Of a DNA stretch of 7,744 nucleotides, positions 1-5,951 are shown one piece after another. Both the position numbers and the translations under genes were made by a program. Within the stretch, counting starts at the first letter, position 1. Every line of letters starts with the position of its first letter. Below the pieces are notes generated by a model. It was not told where the DNA came from. It searched no databases and saw only the letters and a program-made list of their open reading frames with translations. The DNA comes from CAMLHP01 sp035707845 (lineage in GTDB: Bacteria > Gemmatimonadota > Gemmatimonadetes > Gemmatimonadales > GWC2-71-9), in assembly GCA_035707845.1 (NCBI GenBank), contig DASSTP010000067.1, forward strand, positions 1 through 7,744, read 5' to 3'.

Positions 1-2138
1 GCGCGTTCGAGCAGTGCCATGGCCTGGTCCGCGGCACCGAGCGCGGCGTATCCCATGGCCAGGATTTCCAGTCGCATGTAGTGCTGCCTGGACTCCTCCT
101 CCAGCCGCGCCATGATCGCCTCGCCTTCCTCACGCTGGCCCAATGCCGCCAGCGCCCGGACGATCATCGCGTCGTAGGAGCGGACCGACTTTTCCAGCGC
201 CTGCGCACGCCGAAACCACTCCAATGCCGCCGCGGGGTCGCCCTTGGCCAGATGCGCCGCACCGATGTAGTGAGGCGCGCGCAACCAGACTTCATCCATT
301 TCCAGGGCGCGGTGCCCTTGCGCAATGGCGCCGTCGTAGTCGCCAGCGTAGAGCAGGAATCGGGAGAGCCACTCGCAGTAATGCACCGACAGTGGGTCGA
401 GCTTGAGCGCTGAGGCCATCGTGTCTATGGCCTCGTGCAGCCGGCCCACCAGCGGCAGCGCCGTGCCCCGGACGTAGTGCGCCTCGGCATAGCTCGGGCT
501 CAGTGTCACTGCCCGGTCGAGCTGGGACTCGGCGCCGGCAAAATCCCACTCGTGCCAGCAGAGCACCTTGCCGATGGAGGTCATGGCCTCCGCCAGTTCA
601 GGGTCGCGCTGAAGCGCGCGTTCCGCCGCAATCTTGGCGCGCGGATAGGCCTCGTCCGGAGCCACCCAGTCATCGGCCAGGTTGCACCAGACGTCGGCAA
701 TCCCGGCATACGCGCGGGCAAACCCCGGATCCTCGATCAGCGCATGCTGAAAGAGGTCGAGTGCCTTGCGGAGCGCCGGCTCTGACAGCTTGGCGAAGAA
801 GAAGCGCCCCTTCAGGTACTTGGTGTACGCTTCGAGATTATTCGTCGGTGCCACGACCTGCCCTGCATCCTCGGTCAACCGGAGCTTGAGCGCCTCGACG
901 ATGGCCCGCGATATCTCGTCCTGCACGGCGAACACATCTTCCATCTGCCGGTCGTACGTCTCATTCCAGAGATGGTAGCCGTTCTCGACACTGATCAGCT
1001 GCGCGGTAATCCGCAGCCGGTTGCCCACCTTGCGGACGCTTCCTTCCAGCACTGAGCCCACGCCCAGTTTCTCGCCGATCTGCCTGACGTCCACTTCCTT
1101 GCCCTTGAAGGCAAATGAGCTGGTGCGCGAGGCCACCTGCATGGCGGGCACCTTGGCTAGCGCGTTGATGATCTCCTCGGTCATGCCGTCGGCGAAGTAC
1201 TCGTTTTCCGGGTCGGCGCTCATGTTGGAGAGTGGGAGGACGGCGATGGCCCGCGGATTGGCGCGCCCCGAATCGCTCGCCGCCTGCGAGCCGCTGCCAG
1301 CACTCTGTAGCTGGACCTCCCGCAGCGCTGCCGCGAATTCGGCCGCGGTGGCAAACCGATCCACTGGCGTGCGCGCCAGCGCCCGGGTCACCGCGCTGTC
1401 CACGGCTTCCGGTACGTCGCGGGTGGTGCGCACCTTGGGGATCGGCGAGACGAAGCGCTTCGCGATGATGGCCTGCGCGGAGATGCCGGTGAAGGGCGGC
1501 TCGCCGGCGAGCATTTCATAGAGCACGCAGCCGAGCGAGTAGAGGTCACTCCGGCCGTCGGTGCCGAGTTCGCCGGCTGCCTGTTCCGGGCTCATGTAGG
1601 CGGGCGTGCCAAGGGACAAGCCGGTCTGCGTCAGCGAGGCGCCGTCGCTGCTGAGCGCCTTCCCGATGCCGAAGTCGGCGACCATGGCCGCGTCCTCGTG
1701 CAGCAGGATGTTCTCCGGCTTGATGTCGCGATGCACCACGTTGTGGCGGTGGGCGTAATCGAGCGCCGAGGCAACCTCGCGCGTGATCCGCAACGCGTCA
1801 GTCAGGGAAAGCTGGCGCTCCTTGTCGAGGCGTTCCCGCAAGGAGCGGCCTTCCATGCTGGGCATGACATAGAAAAGGAGGCCATCGGCCTCTCCCGAAT
1901 CGAAGACCGGCAGGATGTGCGGATGGGTGAGCCCCGCGGCAAGCTTGATCTCGCGCAGGAACCGCTCGGCGCCGATTTCCGCCGAAATTTCGGGCTTGAG
2001 CACCTTGAGCGCCACTTCGCGGTCGTGCCGGAGGTCGTGGGCAAGATACACCACCGCCATCCCGCCCTGGCCGAGCTCCCGGTCAAGCGAGTATCGCGAA
2101 GTCAGGCCGCTGGCAAGACGGCTTCGGAGGTCAGACAT
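1..2138 (-). CDS. Serine/threonine protein kinase with TolB-like domain and TPR repeats (C-terminus off window)
   Basis: Reading the complement from ATG at 2138-2136 gives 712 uninterrupted codons to the left edge, so the C-terminus is missing. Residues about 15-275 form a Hanks-type kinase. The glycine loop is GQGGMA (23-28), the VAIK-type lysine is K45, the helix-C glutamate is E63, the catalytic loop is HRDIKPEN (136-143), DFG is at 155-157 and the SPE activation-segment end is at 183-185. All catalytic residues are present, so it should be active. Residues about 296-421 match the TolB/FlgO-like domain (IAVLPLSN, EYFADGMTEEI, VLEGSVRK, GYHLWNETYDR). From about 435 onward come tandem TPR-like repeats of about 34 residues. 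No hydrophobic membrane helix lies between kinase and TolB-like domain, only a short Gly/Ser linker (279-292), so the protein appears cytosolic. It probably phosphorylates or scaffolds partners bound by the TPRs; the target is unknown. No clear Shine-Dalgarno precedes the start, but the next Met (27) is inside the glycine loop, so this start is favoured. Confidence 0.95.
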   Translation of the reverse strand, partial: MSDLRSRLASGLTSRYSLDRELGQGGMAVVYLAHDLRHDREVALKVLKPEISAEIGAERFLREIKLAAGLTHPHILPVFDSGEADGLLFYVMPSMEGRSLRERLDKERQLSLTDALRITREVASALDYAHRHNVVHRDIKPENILLHEDAAMVADFGIGKALSSDGASLTQTGLSLGTPAYMSPEQAAGELGTDGRSDLYSLGCVLYEMLAGEPPFTGISAQAIIAKRFVSPIPKVRTTRDVPEAVDSAVTRALARTPVDRFATAAEFAAALREVQLQSAGSGSQAASDSGRANPRAIAVLPLSNMSADPENEYFADGMTEEIINALAKVPAMQVASRTSSFAFKGKEVDVRQIGEKLGVGSVLEGSVRKVGNRLRITAQLISVENGYHLWNETYDRQMEDVFAVQDEISRAIVEALKLRLTEDAGQVVAPTNNLEAYTKYLKGRFFFAKLSEPALRKALDLFQHALIEDPGFARAYAGIADVWCNLADDWVAPDEAYPRAKIAAERALQRDPELAEAMTSIGKVLCWHEWDFAGAESQLDRAVTLSPSYAEAHYVRGTALPLVGRLHEAIDTMASALKLDPLSVHYCEWLSRFLLYAGDYDGAIAQGHRALEMDEVWLRAPHYIGAAHLAKGDPAAALEWFRRAQALEKSVRSYDAMIVRALAALGQREEGEAIMARLEEESRQHYMRLEILAMGYAALGAADQAMALLER

Positions 2139-2248
2139 GGAGACGCCTGAATATGCACCGCTTTCGAGTGGCGCGCGACGGGGCGGGGGACGTGACTACA
2201 TTTCGCGCTCAGCGCCGAGCGCCCGACGCCCCACGCAGAGGAGTCCCG
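2139..2248. promoter_or_regulatory. Divergent intergenic region between kinase and cupin genes
   Basis: These 110 bp separate two divergently transcribed genes and should carry both promoters. A plausible plus-strand -10 hexamer, TACATT, lies at 2197-2202, the same hexamer as in the strong promoter near 7636. No good -35 box is visible 16-18 bp upstream of it. On the minus strand the only AT-rich piece is around 2148-2155, close to the kinase start. Both promoter calls are inference. Confidence 0.3.
2238..2243 (+). promoter_or_regulatory. Ribosome binding site of the cupin gene
   Basis: GAGGAG lies 5 nt before ATG 2249. It selects this start over an in-frame ATG at 2153, which has no such site and would add a low-complexity Arg-rich stretch. 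Confidence 0.7.
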
Positions 2249-2647
2249 ATGTCCTCAGTCGACCGACCACTTACCGGTGATGTGCTCGCCTTCACGCTCG
2301 CCGAGGAGATCCGCCACCTGCGGGAGAGCCTGAGTGATGCCCCGGCCCGCTCGGCGCGCACATTGGTGAAGGAAGGCCCCCAGGGCCCCGTCAGCATGAC
2401 GCTTGTAGGCCTCAAGCCCGGCGGGGAGATGCGGGAGCACGAGGCGCGCGGCCCGGTGACGTTGCAGGTGCTGGAGGGCGCTGTCGTGCTCGATACCAGC
2501 GACAAGTCCGTGGAGCTCAAGGCGGGGATGGTGGCGGCCCTGGGCCCGGGCATCCGGCACGCCGTCCGCTCGGCCGACGGCGCCATCTTCCTGCTCACGG
2601 TAACCGCCACGAGTCATAGCGGGGCGGCATTTGGAAAGAAGGCGTAG
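2249..2647 (+). CDS. Small cupin-fold protein
   Basis: This 132 aa protein has the size and pattern of a single-domain cupin. Residues 57-78 (KPGGEMREHEARG, then VLEGAVVL) correspond to cupin motif 1 and residues 93-104 (GMVAALGPGIRH) to motif 2. Only one histidine survives in each motif (H64 and H104). The usual second His of the HxH pair is Ala66, and no glutamate occupies the normal spacing. Metal binding is therefore doubtful and an enzymatic role cannot be assigned. Small cupins of this type often act as ligand-binding or stress-related proteins. There is no signal peptide, so it is probably cytosolic. It is transcribed alone, divergently from the kinase, and its TAG stop lies in the first unit of the heptamer hairpin that probably ends the transcript. 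The fold is fairly certain and the function unknown. Confidence 0.85.
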   Translation: MSSVDRPLTGDVLAFTLAEEIRHLRESLSDAPARSARTLVKEGPQGPVSMTLVGLKPGGEMREHEARGPVTLQVLEGAVVLDTSDKSVELKAGMVAALGPGIRHAVRSADGAIFLLTVTATSHSGAAFGKKA

Positions 2648-2711
2648 GGCGTAGGGCGTGCGGCATGAGGAGTCGCGAGTCACGAGCGCCTCATGCCTTA
2701 CGCCTCAACCC
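2641..2711. repeat. Degenerate heptamer-repeat hairpin, probable terminator
   Basis: Almost the whole element divides into 7-nt units: GGCGTAG, GGCGTAG, GGCGTGC and GGCATGA (2641-2668), then AGTCGCG and AGTCACG (2671-2684). Reverse-oriented units CCTCATG, CCTTACG and CCTCAAC follow (2689-2709). GGCATGAGG (2662-2670) pairs perfectly with CCTCATGCC (2689-2697), and imperfect pairing continues outward. It lies at the end of the cupin gene and overlaps its stop codon. The fold could terminate or stabilise the mRNA. No T-run follows immediately. Confidence 0.7.
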
Positions 2712-2740
2712 TGTGCCTTTATAGTCCAACCTGTTATATT
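2712..2740 (+). promoter_or_regulatory. Candidate promoter for the 3030/DksA-like operon
   Basis: This is the most AT-rich patch between the cupin gene and 3030. It holds two possible -10 boxes, TATAGT (2720-2725) and TATATT (2735-2740), but no good -35 box at the right spacing. If used, it would give a 5' leader of about 280 nt. Confidence 0.35.
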
Positions 2741-2836
2741 CCCATCACATACGGCCCTGACTTCACGCTGGAGATGAAGTGAACGTTCTGCCCATTGGCC
2801 TTCACCGGACCCGGGTTTCCGAGATGCGGGATTGCC

Positions 2837-3000
2837 GGGCGCGCCGCCCTGTCGGTGCGCCCTCCCCGCGGTCTCTGCGCCCAGGCCCGTCGTCCGTCGC
2901 CGTGCCGTAGCCGCTCCTTCGGCTCCGGTCGTTTGCGATCATCGCCCCGCCTGCGCGTTGCCGGCGGGGCGTTCGATTTCGGCCACCCGTTCGGGTGGCC
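2837..3000 (+). promoter_or_regulatory. Candidate structured 5' leader with four hairpins
   Basis: Four inverted repeats lie in order upstream of the gene at 3030. The first is a 10 bp stem (2837-2846 with 2853-2862, one G-U pair). The second is AGCCG/CGGCT (2909-2913 with 2920-2924) with loop CTCCTT. The third is GCCCCGCC/GGCGGGGC (2944-2951 with 2963-2970). The fourth is GGCCACCCG/CGGGTGGCC (2981-2989 with 2992-3000). The CTCCT in the second loop is complementary to AGGAG of the ribosome binding site (3021-3025). I do not recognise a known riboswitch class. High GC makes chance hairpins likely, so function is inference. Confidence 0.35.
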
Positions 3001-3018
3001 CGCTCACGACCTGAGTCT

Positions 3019-3025
3019 GGAGGAG
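3019..3025 (+). promoter_or_regulatory. Strong ribosome binding site for the gene at 3030
   Basis: GGAGGAG is 4 nt before ATG 3030. It supports this start over an upstream out-of-frame ATG at 2795. Confidence 0.75.
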
Positions 3026-3029
3026 AATC

Positions 3030-3461
3030 ATGGAAGTACGTCGCGGCATCGATCCGATCCGATTCCACCTGCTGAGCGAAGGGAGGCCGGTCGGAACCCT
3101 CTTGGCGGGGCCCGATGGGATCCTGACGGCGCAGTTCATCGGGTTTCCCACCAGTGCGCTTGCCGAGCGCGCCGGCTGGCTGGTACGGAGCGCACGCACG
3201 TCGGCCGAGCTGGCTCGCGCCCGCGCGGGTGATGGCACGCGGTTCCTCGCACGCGATGAGGACATCGCGCGCCTGGAGTACGACGCCGAGCGGGGGACCT
3301 GGTCGGTGGCTATGCCGGTCGCCCCGGTCAGCACGCCGGATGTGTTTACTCTGGCCAGTGTCCGGCGCATGTGGGAGGCCATCCGGCGTGCCGGGCTGGG
3401 GCGGCAGATGGCGCAGTGGGCCATGCCGGGCAGTGCGGCAGTGGCGGGAGGTGTGTCATGA
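3030..3461 (+). CDS. Hypothetical protein coupled to a DksA-like gene
   Basis: I do not recognise this 143 aa protein. It has no signal peptide or membrane helix. The N-terminal part (about 1-45) reads like a beta-rich region (IRFHLLSEGRPVGTLLAGPDGI). A charged middle follows (about 50-85, with a run of Ala/Arg), then a short strand with aromatic residues (LEYDAERGTWSV, about 88-99), and the tail (about 110-143) is Ala/Gly-rich after a helical SVRRMWEAIRRAGL. It starts from a strong ribosome binding site after a long, structured leader. Its TGA overlaps the ATG of the next gene (ATGA at 3458-3461), which indicates co-transcription and coupled translation with the zinc-finger protein. A shared regulatory or stress role is inference from that context only. 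Confidence 0.8.
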   Translation: MEVRRGIDPIRFHLLSEGRPVGTLLAGPDGILTAQFIGFPTSALAERAGWLVRSARTSAELARARAGDGTRFLARDEDIARLEYDAERGTWSVAMPVAPVSTPDVFTLASVRRMWEAIRRAGLGRQMAQWAMPGSAAVAGGVS

Positions 3462-3799
3462 CGCCGGACCATCTCACACCCGATGAACTGCACGAGCTGT
3501 GGAACGAGCTGCGGGTGGAACTGGAACGGATCGGCGGCCGCTCAGCATGGGCGTACGCGGGTATCCCTTCGTCGGACCTTCGCTCGCCGTGGAAGTCTTC
3601 CGCGGCCGATCCGCTGCAGGCGCGGCAGGCTGGCGCGCCCGAGCGATTGCTCCGGTTGCTCGAAGCGCTGAGCCGGATGCGAACGGGGAAGTACGGCGTC
3701 TGCCAGGGATGCCGGAACCCGATCCCGTATACTCGGCTGCTTGCCATCCCGGAGACGCTCGCATGCGTCAATTGCAGCGCCGCCGGCGCGGTACGGTGA
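3458..3799 (+). CDS. DksA/TraR-family C4 zinc-finger protein
   Basis: This 113 aa protein ends in a C4 zinc finger of DksA/TraR type: C82xxC85, the NPIPYTRLLAIPET segment, then C103xxC106. An N-terminal helix (about 7-25) and another at about 60-76 could form the short antiparallel coiled coil of the family. In the family such proteins bind RNA polymerase through the secondary channel and tune transcription with ppGpp. Here the region where the acidic DxxDxA tip is expected reads AADPLQARQA (49-58), with only one Asp, so DksA-like activity is uncertain. It is shorter than E. coli DksA (151 aa). The start is set by GGGAGG at 3446-3451, 6 nt before ATG 3458, and by the ATGA overlap with the preceding gene; a longer frame from 3371 would duplicate that gene's coding sequence. 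Confidence 0.88.
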   Translation: MTPDHLTPDELHELWNELRVELERIGGRSAWAYAGIPSSDLRSPWKSSAADPLQARQAGAPERLLRLLEALSRMRTGKYGVCQGCRNPIPYTRLLAIPETLACVNCSAAGAVR

Positions 3800-3803
3800 A
3801 GCG

Positions 3804-3844
3804 GAGCTCGAGGGGTCAGGCGCATGGCTTGACCCCTCGACCTC
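3804..3844. terminator. Hairpin terminator candidate after the DksA-like gene
   Basis: TCGAGGGGTCA (3808-3818) and TGACCCCTCGA (3830-3840) pair perfectly over 11 bp around an 11 nt loop. After one C-C mismatch, GAG (3804-3806) pairs with CTC (3842-3844). It begins 5 nt after the stop codon. There is no T-tract, so it may be a non-canonical or bidirectional terminator. Confidence 0.6.
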
Positions 3845-3903
3845 TACGACCCTGATTGCTGCGTGGTCAGGCGGGTCTCCAGGGTGCCAAAGGGAGTCGC
3901 GGC

Positions 3904-4665
3904 ATGCACATCGTTCTGTTCACGCTCAGCCTCGCCGGGTGGGTCCAATCGGTTCCGCAGGCAACACCGGCACCGTCGGACACCGGCTTCCATCACATTC
4001 GATGGTACGAGGCGGCGGCAGCGGTTGGCGGCACCGCAGCGGTGATGCTGGTGGACCAGCCGGTGCAACGATTCATCCAGCGGCACCGGACAGGGGCCAC
4101 CGATGACATTGCTGATGTCTTTCGACAGGGCGGTGCGGCACCCATCGCGCTCCTCGCGACCGGTGGCTTGACGCTTTCGGGCATCGTCGTGAAGGATGAC
4201 AGGCTGCGCGATGACGGCCTCCGCGCCGGTGTGAGTATTGTGGTCGGCACGGTGGCGGCCGAAGCGCTCAAGTTCGGGCTCGGGCGCGGCAGGCCTGCCA
4301 GCTTTGCCAGCGCCAGCGACTTTCGCCCATTCACCGGCGAGCACGACACCCTTGGTGTCGAGTCGCGGGGGTCATTCCCGTCGGGCCACACCGTGGTCGC
4401 CTTCGCACTGGCGACGTCGTTGGCGGATGACATCCACCGCACCTCCGCCAGTGTCGCACTCTATGCCATTGCCACGGGCACCGGCCTCTCACGCCTGAAT
4501 GATGACCGGCATTGGCTGAGCGATGTGGTGGGTGGCATGGTGATCGGCGTGACGAGTGCCCGGCTGGTAAGCGGACGCTGGCGGGTGTTCGGGCTGCGAC
4601 CGCCGTCGCTACTGTTCACACCCGATTTCGTCGCGCTGCGCTGGCATCAGGCCCTCGGTCCCTGA
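3904..4665 (+). CDS. PAP2-family (type 2 phosphatidic acid phosphatase) protein
   Basis: This 253 aa protein carries all three motifs of the PAP2/haloperoxidase phosphatase superfamily. They are KxxxxxxRP (K123 to P131), PSGH (159-162) and SRxxxxxHxxxD (S196, R197, H203, D207), which hold the phosphate-binding residues, the acid-base His and the nucleophile His. The N-terminus (1-20, hydrophobic core VLFTLSLAGWV) looks like a signal peptide. Hydrophobic stretches at about 36-50, 80-96, 108-121, 163-175 and 205-217 suggest several membrane segments, as expected for enzymes removing phosphate from lipids such as undecaprenyl pyrophosphate or phosphatidate. The substrate cannot be read from sequence. 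AAAGGGAG at 3889-3896 supports ATG 3904; a TTG at 3856 in the same frame is less likely because it would bury the signal peptide. Confidence 0.9.
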   Translation: MHIVLFTLSLAGWVQSVPQATPAPSDTGFHHIRWYEAAAAVGGTAAVMLVDQPVQRFIQRHRTGATDDIADVFRQGGAAPIALLATGGLTLSGIVVKDDRLRDDGLRAGVSIVVGTVAAEALKFGLGRGRPASFASASDFRPFTGEHDTLGVESRGSFPSGHTVVAFALATSLADDIHRTSASVALYAIATGTGLSRLNDDRHWLSDVVGGMVIGVTSARLVSGRWRVFGLRPPSLLFTPDFVALRWHQALGP

Positions 4666-4670
4666 GCCAC

Positions 4671-4740
4671 CCATCAAGTCCTGCCCGTCCCTCCCCCACC
4701 CGTCCTGCTCACTGGCCTGCTCCTTGCTCGTTCCATCCCG
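4671..4740 (+). terminator. C-rich, G-poor tract: candidate Rho-loading (rut) region
   Basis: Directly after the PAP2 stop, these 70 nt contain about 51% C and 16% G on the coding strand, with 76% pyrimidines, in a genome where C and G are otherwise near-equal. C-over-G bubbles of this kind are typical of Rho-dependent terminators, and no hairpin terminator is seen here. The function is inferred. Confidence 0.35.
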
Positions 4741-4755
4741 CACCGGCATCATAGT
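4724..4755 (+). promoter_or_regulatory. Weak promoter candidate for the PP-loop/GNAT/BKACE operon
   Basis: TTGCTC (4724-4729) and CATCAT (4747-4752) are 17 bp apart, about 27 nt before the GTG start. Both match the sigma-70 consensus poorly. It is the only candidate seen in this gap. Confidence 0.2.
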
Positions 4756-4778
4756 CCCACCGATACCTGGAGACCTCT

Positions 4779-5951
4779 GTGGCAACCGAGCTGCTGGTCG
4801 GCAGTCCGATCGTCAGGCAGATGGGCAATGCCTTGCGCGCCAGCGCCAGCGTGGATGGCACCGAAGCCTGGTTCGAGAGCGAGGACATTCCCCTCGGGCC
4901 CTCGAGCGAGGCCTTCGCGTCCGCATTCCTGCTGGCCGCAGCGGATGCGAGGCGCCGCCTGGCCGTATCGGAGCCGGTTGCGGCGGACTGGGCCGGCGGT
5001 GCCGCGCAGGTGCTGGAGACGGCGCATCGCTGGTGGGGCTACCCCCGGCTGTGGCCCCGGCTCGACACGCGGCCCGTCGCGAGCGGGCCACAGCGGGGAG
5101 GTGAGCGCCGCGGGCTCTGCTTTACCGGCGGGGTCGATTCGTTCTTTTCCCTCCTCGTGTGCGGCGGGCCCATCCAGTACCTGATCCATGCCCACGGCTT
5201 CGACGTTCGGCTGGAGGACGAACACCGAGCCGCCGGCATGGCAGCAAGATTTCGAGAAATCGCTGAAGCGACGTCTACCCGCCTGGTGACCATTCGCACC
5301 AACTTGCGCACCCATCCCGCCTTCGCCCCGGTTCCATGGCCGCGAACGCACGGCGGCGCGCTCGCCGCGCTTGGTCATCTGTGCGCGGGCACAATCGATA
5401 CTCTGGTCATCTCTTCCTCCGGCACCTACGCCGCGCCCAAGCCCTGGGGATCCCACTGGGAACTCGATCCCTGCTGGAGTGGGGCGGGGCTCAGCATCGA
5501 GCATGTCGGCGCCGAGTACAGCCGTAACGCCAAGCTGCGGCTGATCGCCCACTCGCCGCTGGTGCGCCGGCACCTGCATGTCTGCTGGGAGCACCGGGAC
5601 GATCGACTCAACTGCTCGCGCTGCGAGAAGTGCCTGCGCACCCGATCGGTGCTGGCCGGGCTGGGCGTGCTGCAGGATTTCGCCGTGCTTGACGGGCCGG
5701 AAACGCTGGCAGCCGACCTCGACGCGCTGCCCTGCGTGACGGTGCCATCGCGCTGGCGACGCTACCGGGAGGCGCTCGCCGACGGGGGATTGTCGCGCGA
5801 CGTCAGTCGTGCCATCGAACGCCTGCTCGTGCGGAGCCGCACCCATCTCTGGCGCCGCCGCATCGGGGCGTTGAGTCAGCCCGCGCGCGCGGTGATCCGC
5901 CGGCTCACGCCCAGGCCGGGCTCGGTCCGGGTCATAAACCCGCCGCAATGA
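4779..5951 (+). CDS. QueC/ExsB-like PP-loop ATPase with four-cysteine zinc site
   Basis: This 390 aa cytosolic protein has a PP-loop ATP-pyrophosphatase motif, FTGGVDSFFSL (115-125), which matches the SGGxDS signature. Enzymes of this class adenylate a carboxylate, amide or similar group and release pyrophosphate. Other conserved-looking blocks are HGFD (139-142) and SSSGTY (212-217). Four cysteines, C269, C279, C282 and C285 (in CWEHRDDRLNCSRCEKC), mirror the C-x(n)-CxxCxxC zinc site of QueC, the 7-cyano-7-deazaguanine synthase. It differs from QueC by an N-terminal extension of about 110 residues, beta-rich then helical, and by its length (QueC is about 220-240 aa). It resembles an uncharacterised family with NCxRCEKCLRT near the C-terminus. 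It is first in an operon and overlaps the GNAT gene by ATGA. The start is GTG 4779, after TGGAGA (4768-4773). The substrate is unknown. Confidence 0.88.
   Translation: MATELLVGSPIVRQMGNALRASASVDGTEAWFESEDIPLGPSSEAFASAFLLAAADARRRLAVSEPVAADWAGGAAQVLETAHRWWGYPRLWPRLDTRPVASGPQRGGERRGLCFTGGVDSFFSLLVCGGPIQYLIHAHGFDVRLEDEHRAAGMAARFREIAEATSTRLVTIRTNLRTHPAFAPVPWPRTHGGALAALGHLCAGTIDTLVISSSGTYAAPKPWGSHWELDPCWSGAGLSIEHVGAEYSRNAKLRLIAHSPLVRRHLHVCWEHRDDRLNCSRCEKCLRTRSVLAGLGVLQDFAVLDGPETLAADLDALPCVTVPSRWRRYREALADGGLSRDVSRAIERLLVRSRTHLWRRRIGALSQPARAVIRRLTPRPGSVRVINPPQ

Larger units (their letters stand above)
2648..3029. other. Non-coding stretch: repeat hairpin, promoter and structured leader
   Basis: No convincing gene is seen here; open frames crossing it are Arg/Pro-rich and lack recognisable domains. 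The stretch holds the rest of the heptamer hairpin, an AT-rich promoter candidate around 2719-2740, and about 290 bp of very GC-rich sequence with several strong hairpins. It ends in the ribosome binding site of the gene at 3030. Confidence 0.6.

Noticed and set aside
1021..1521. Plus-strand open frames inside the kinase gene
   Set aside because: They are antisense to a continuous kinase/TolB-like reading frame with intact motifs; the Ser/Ala/Arg-rich translation has no domain.
2153..2248. Upstream ATG extending the cupin protein by 32 residues
   Set aside because: The extension is Arg/Ala-rich and unlike the cupin family, and GAGGAG directly precedes ATG 2249.
2641..2711. Heptamer array considered as a CRISPR
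   Set aside because: The units are 7 nt with no unique spacers, and no cas genes are in the window.
2774..2782. Minimal upstream reading frame ATG AAG TGA in the leader, preceded by GGAG
   Set aside because: GGAG touches the ATG with no spacing, so it is unlikely to be translated; probably chance.
3371..3457. Upstream start extending the DksA-like protein
   Set aside because: It would overlap the previous gene deeply; GGGAGG before ATG 3458 and the ATGA coupling favour the shorter form.
4749..5948. Long minus-strand open frame (399 codons) opposite the PP-loop gene
   Set aside because: It has no recognisable domain or ribosome binding site, and it mirrors a gene with clear PP-loop and Cys4 motifs. 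High GC commonly leaves antisense frames open.
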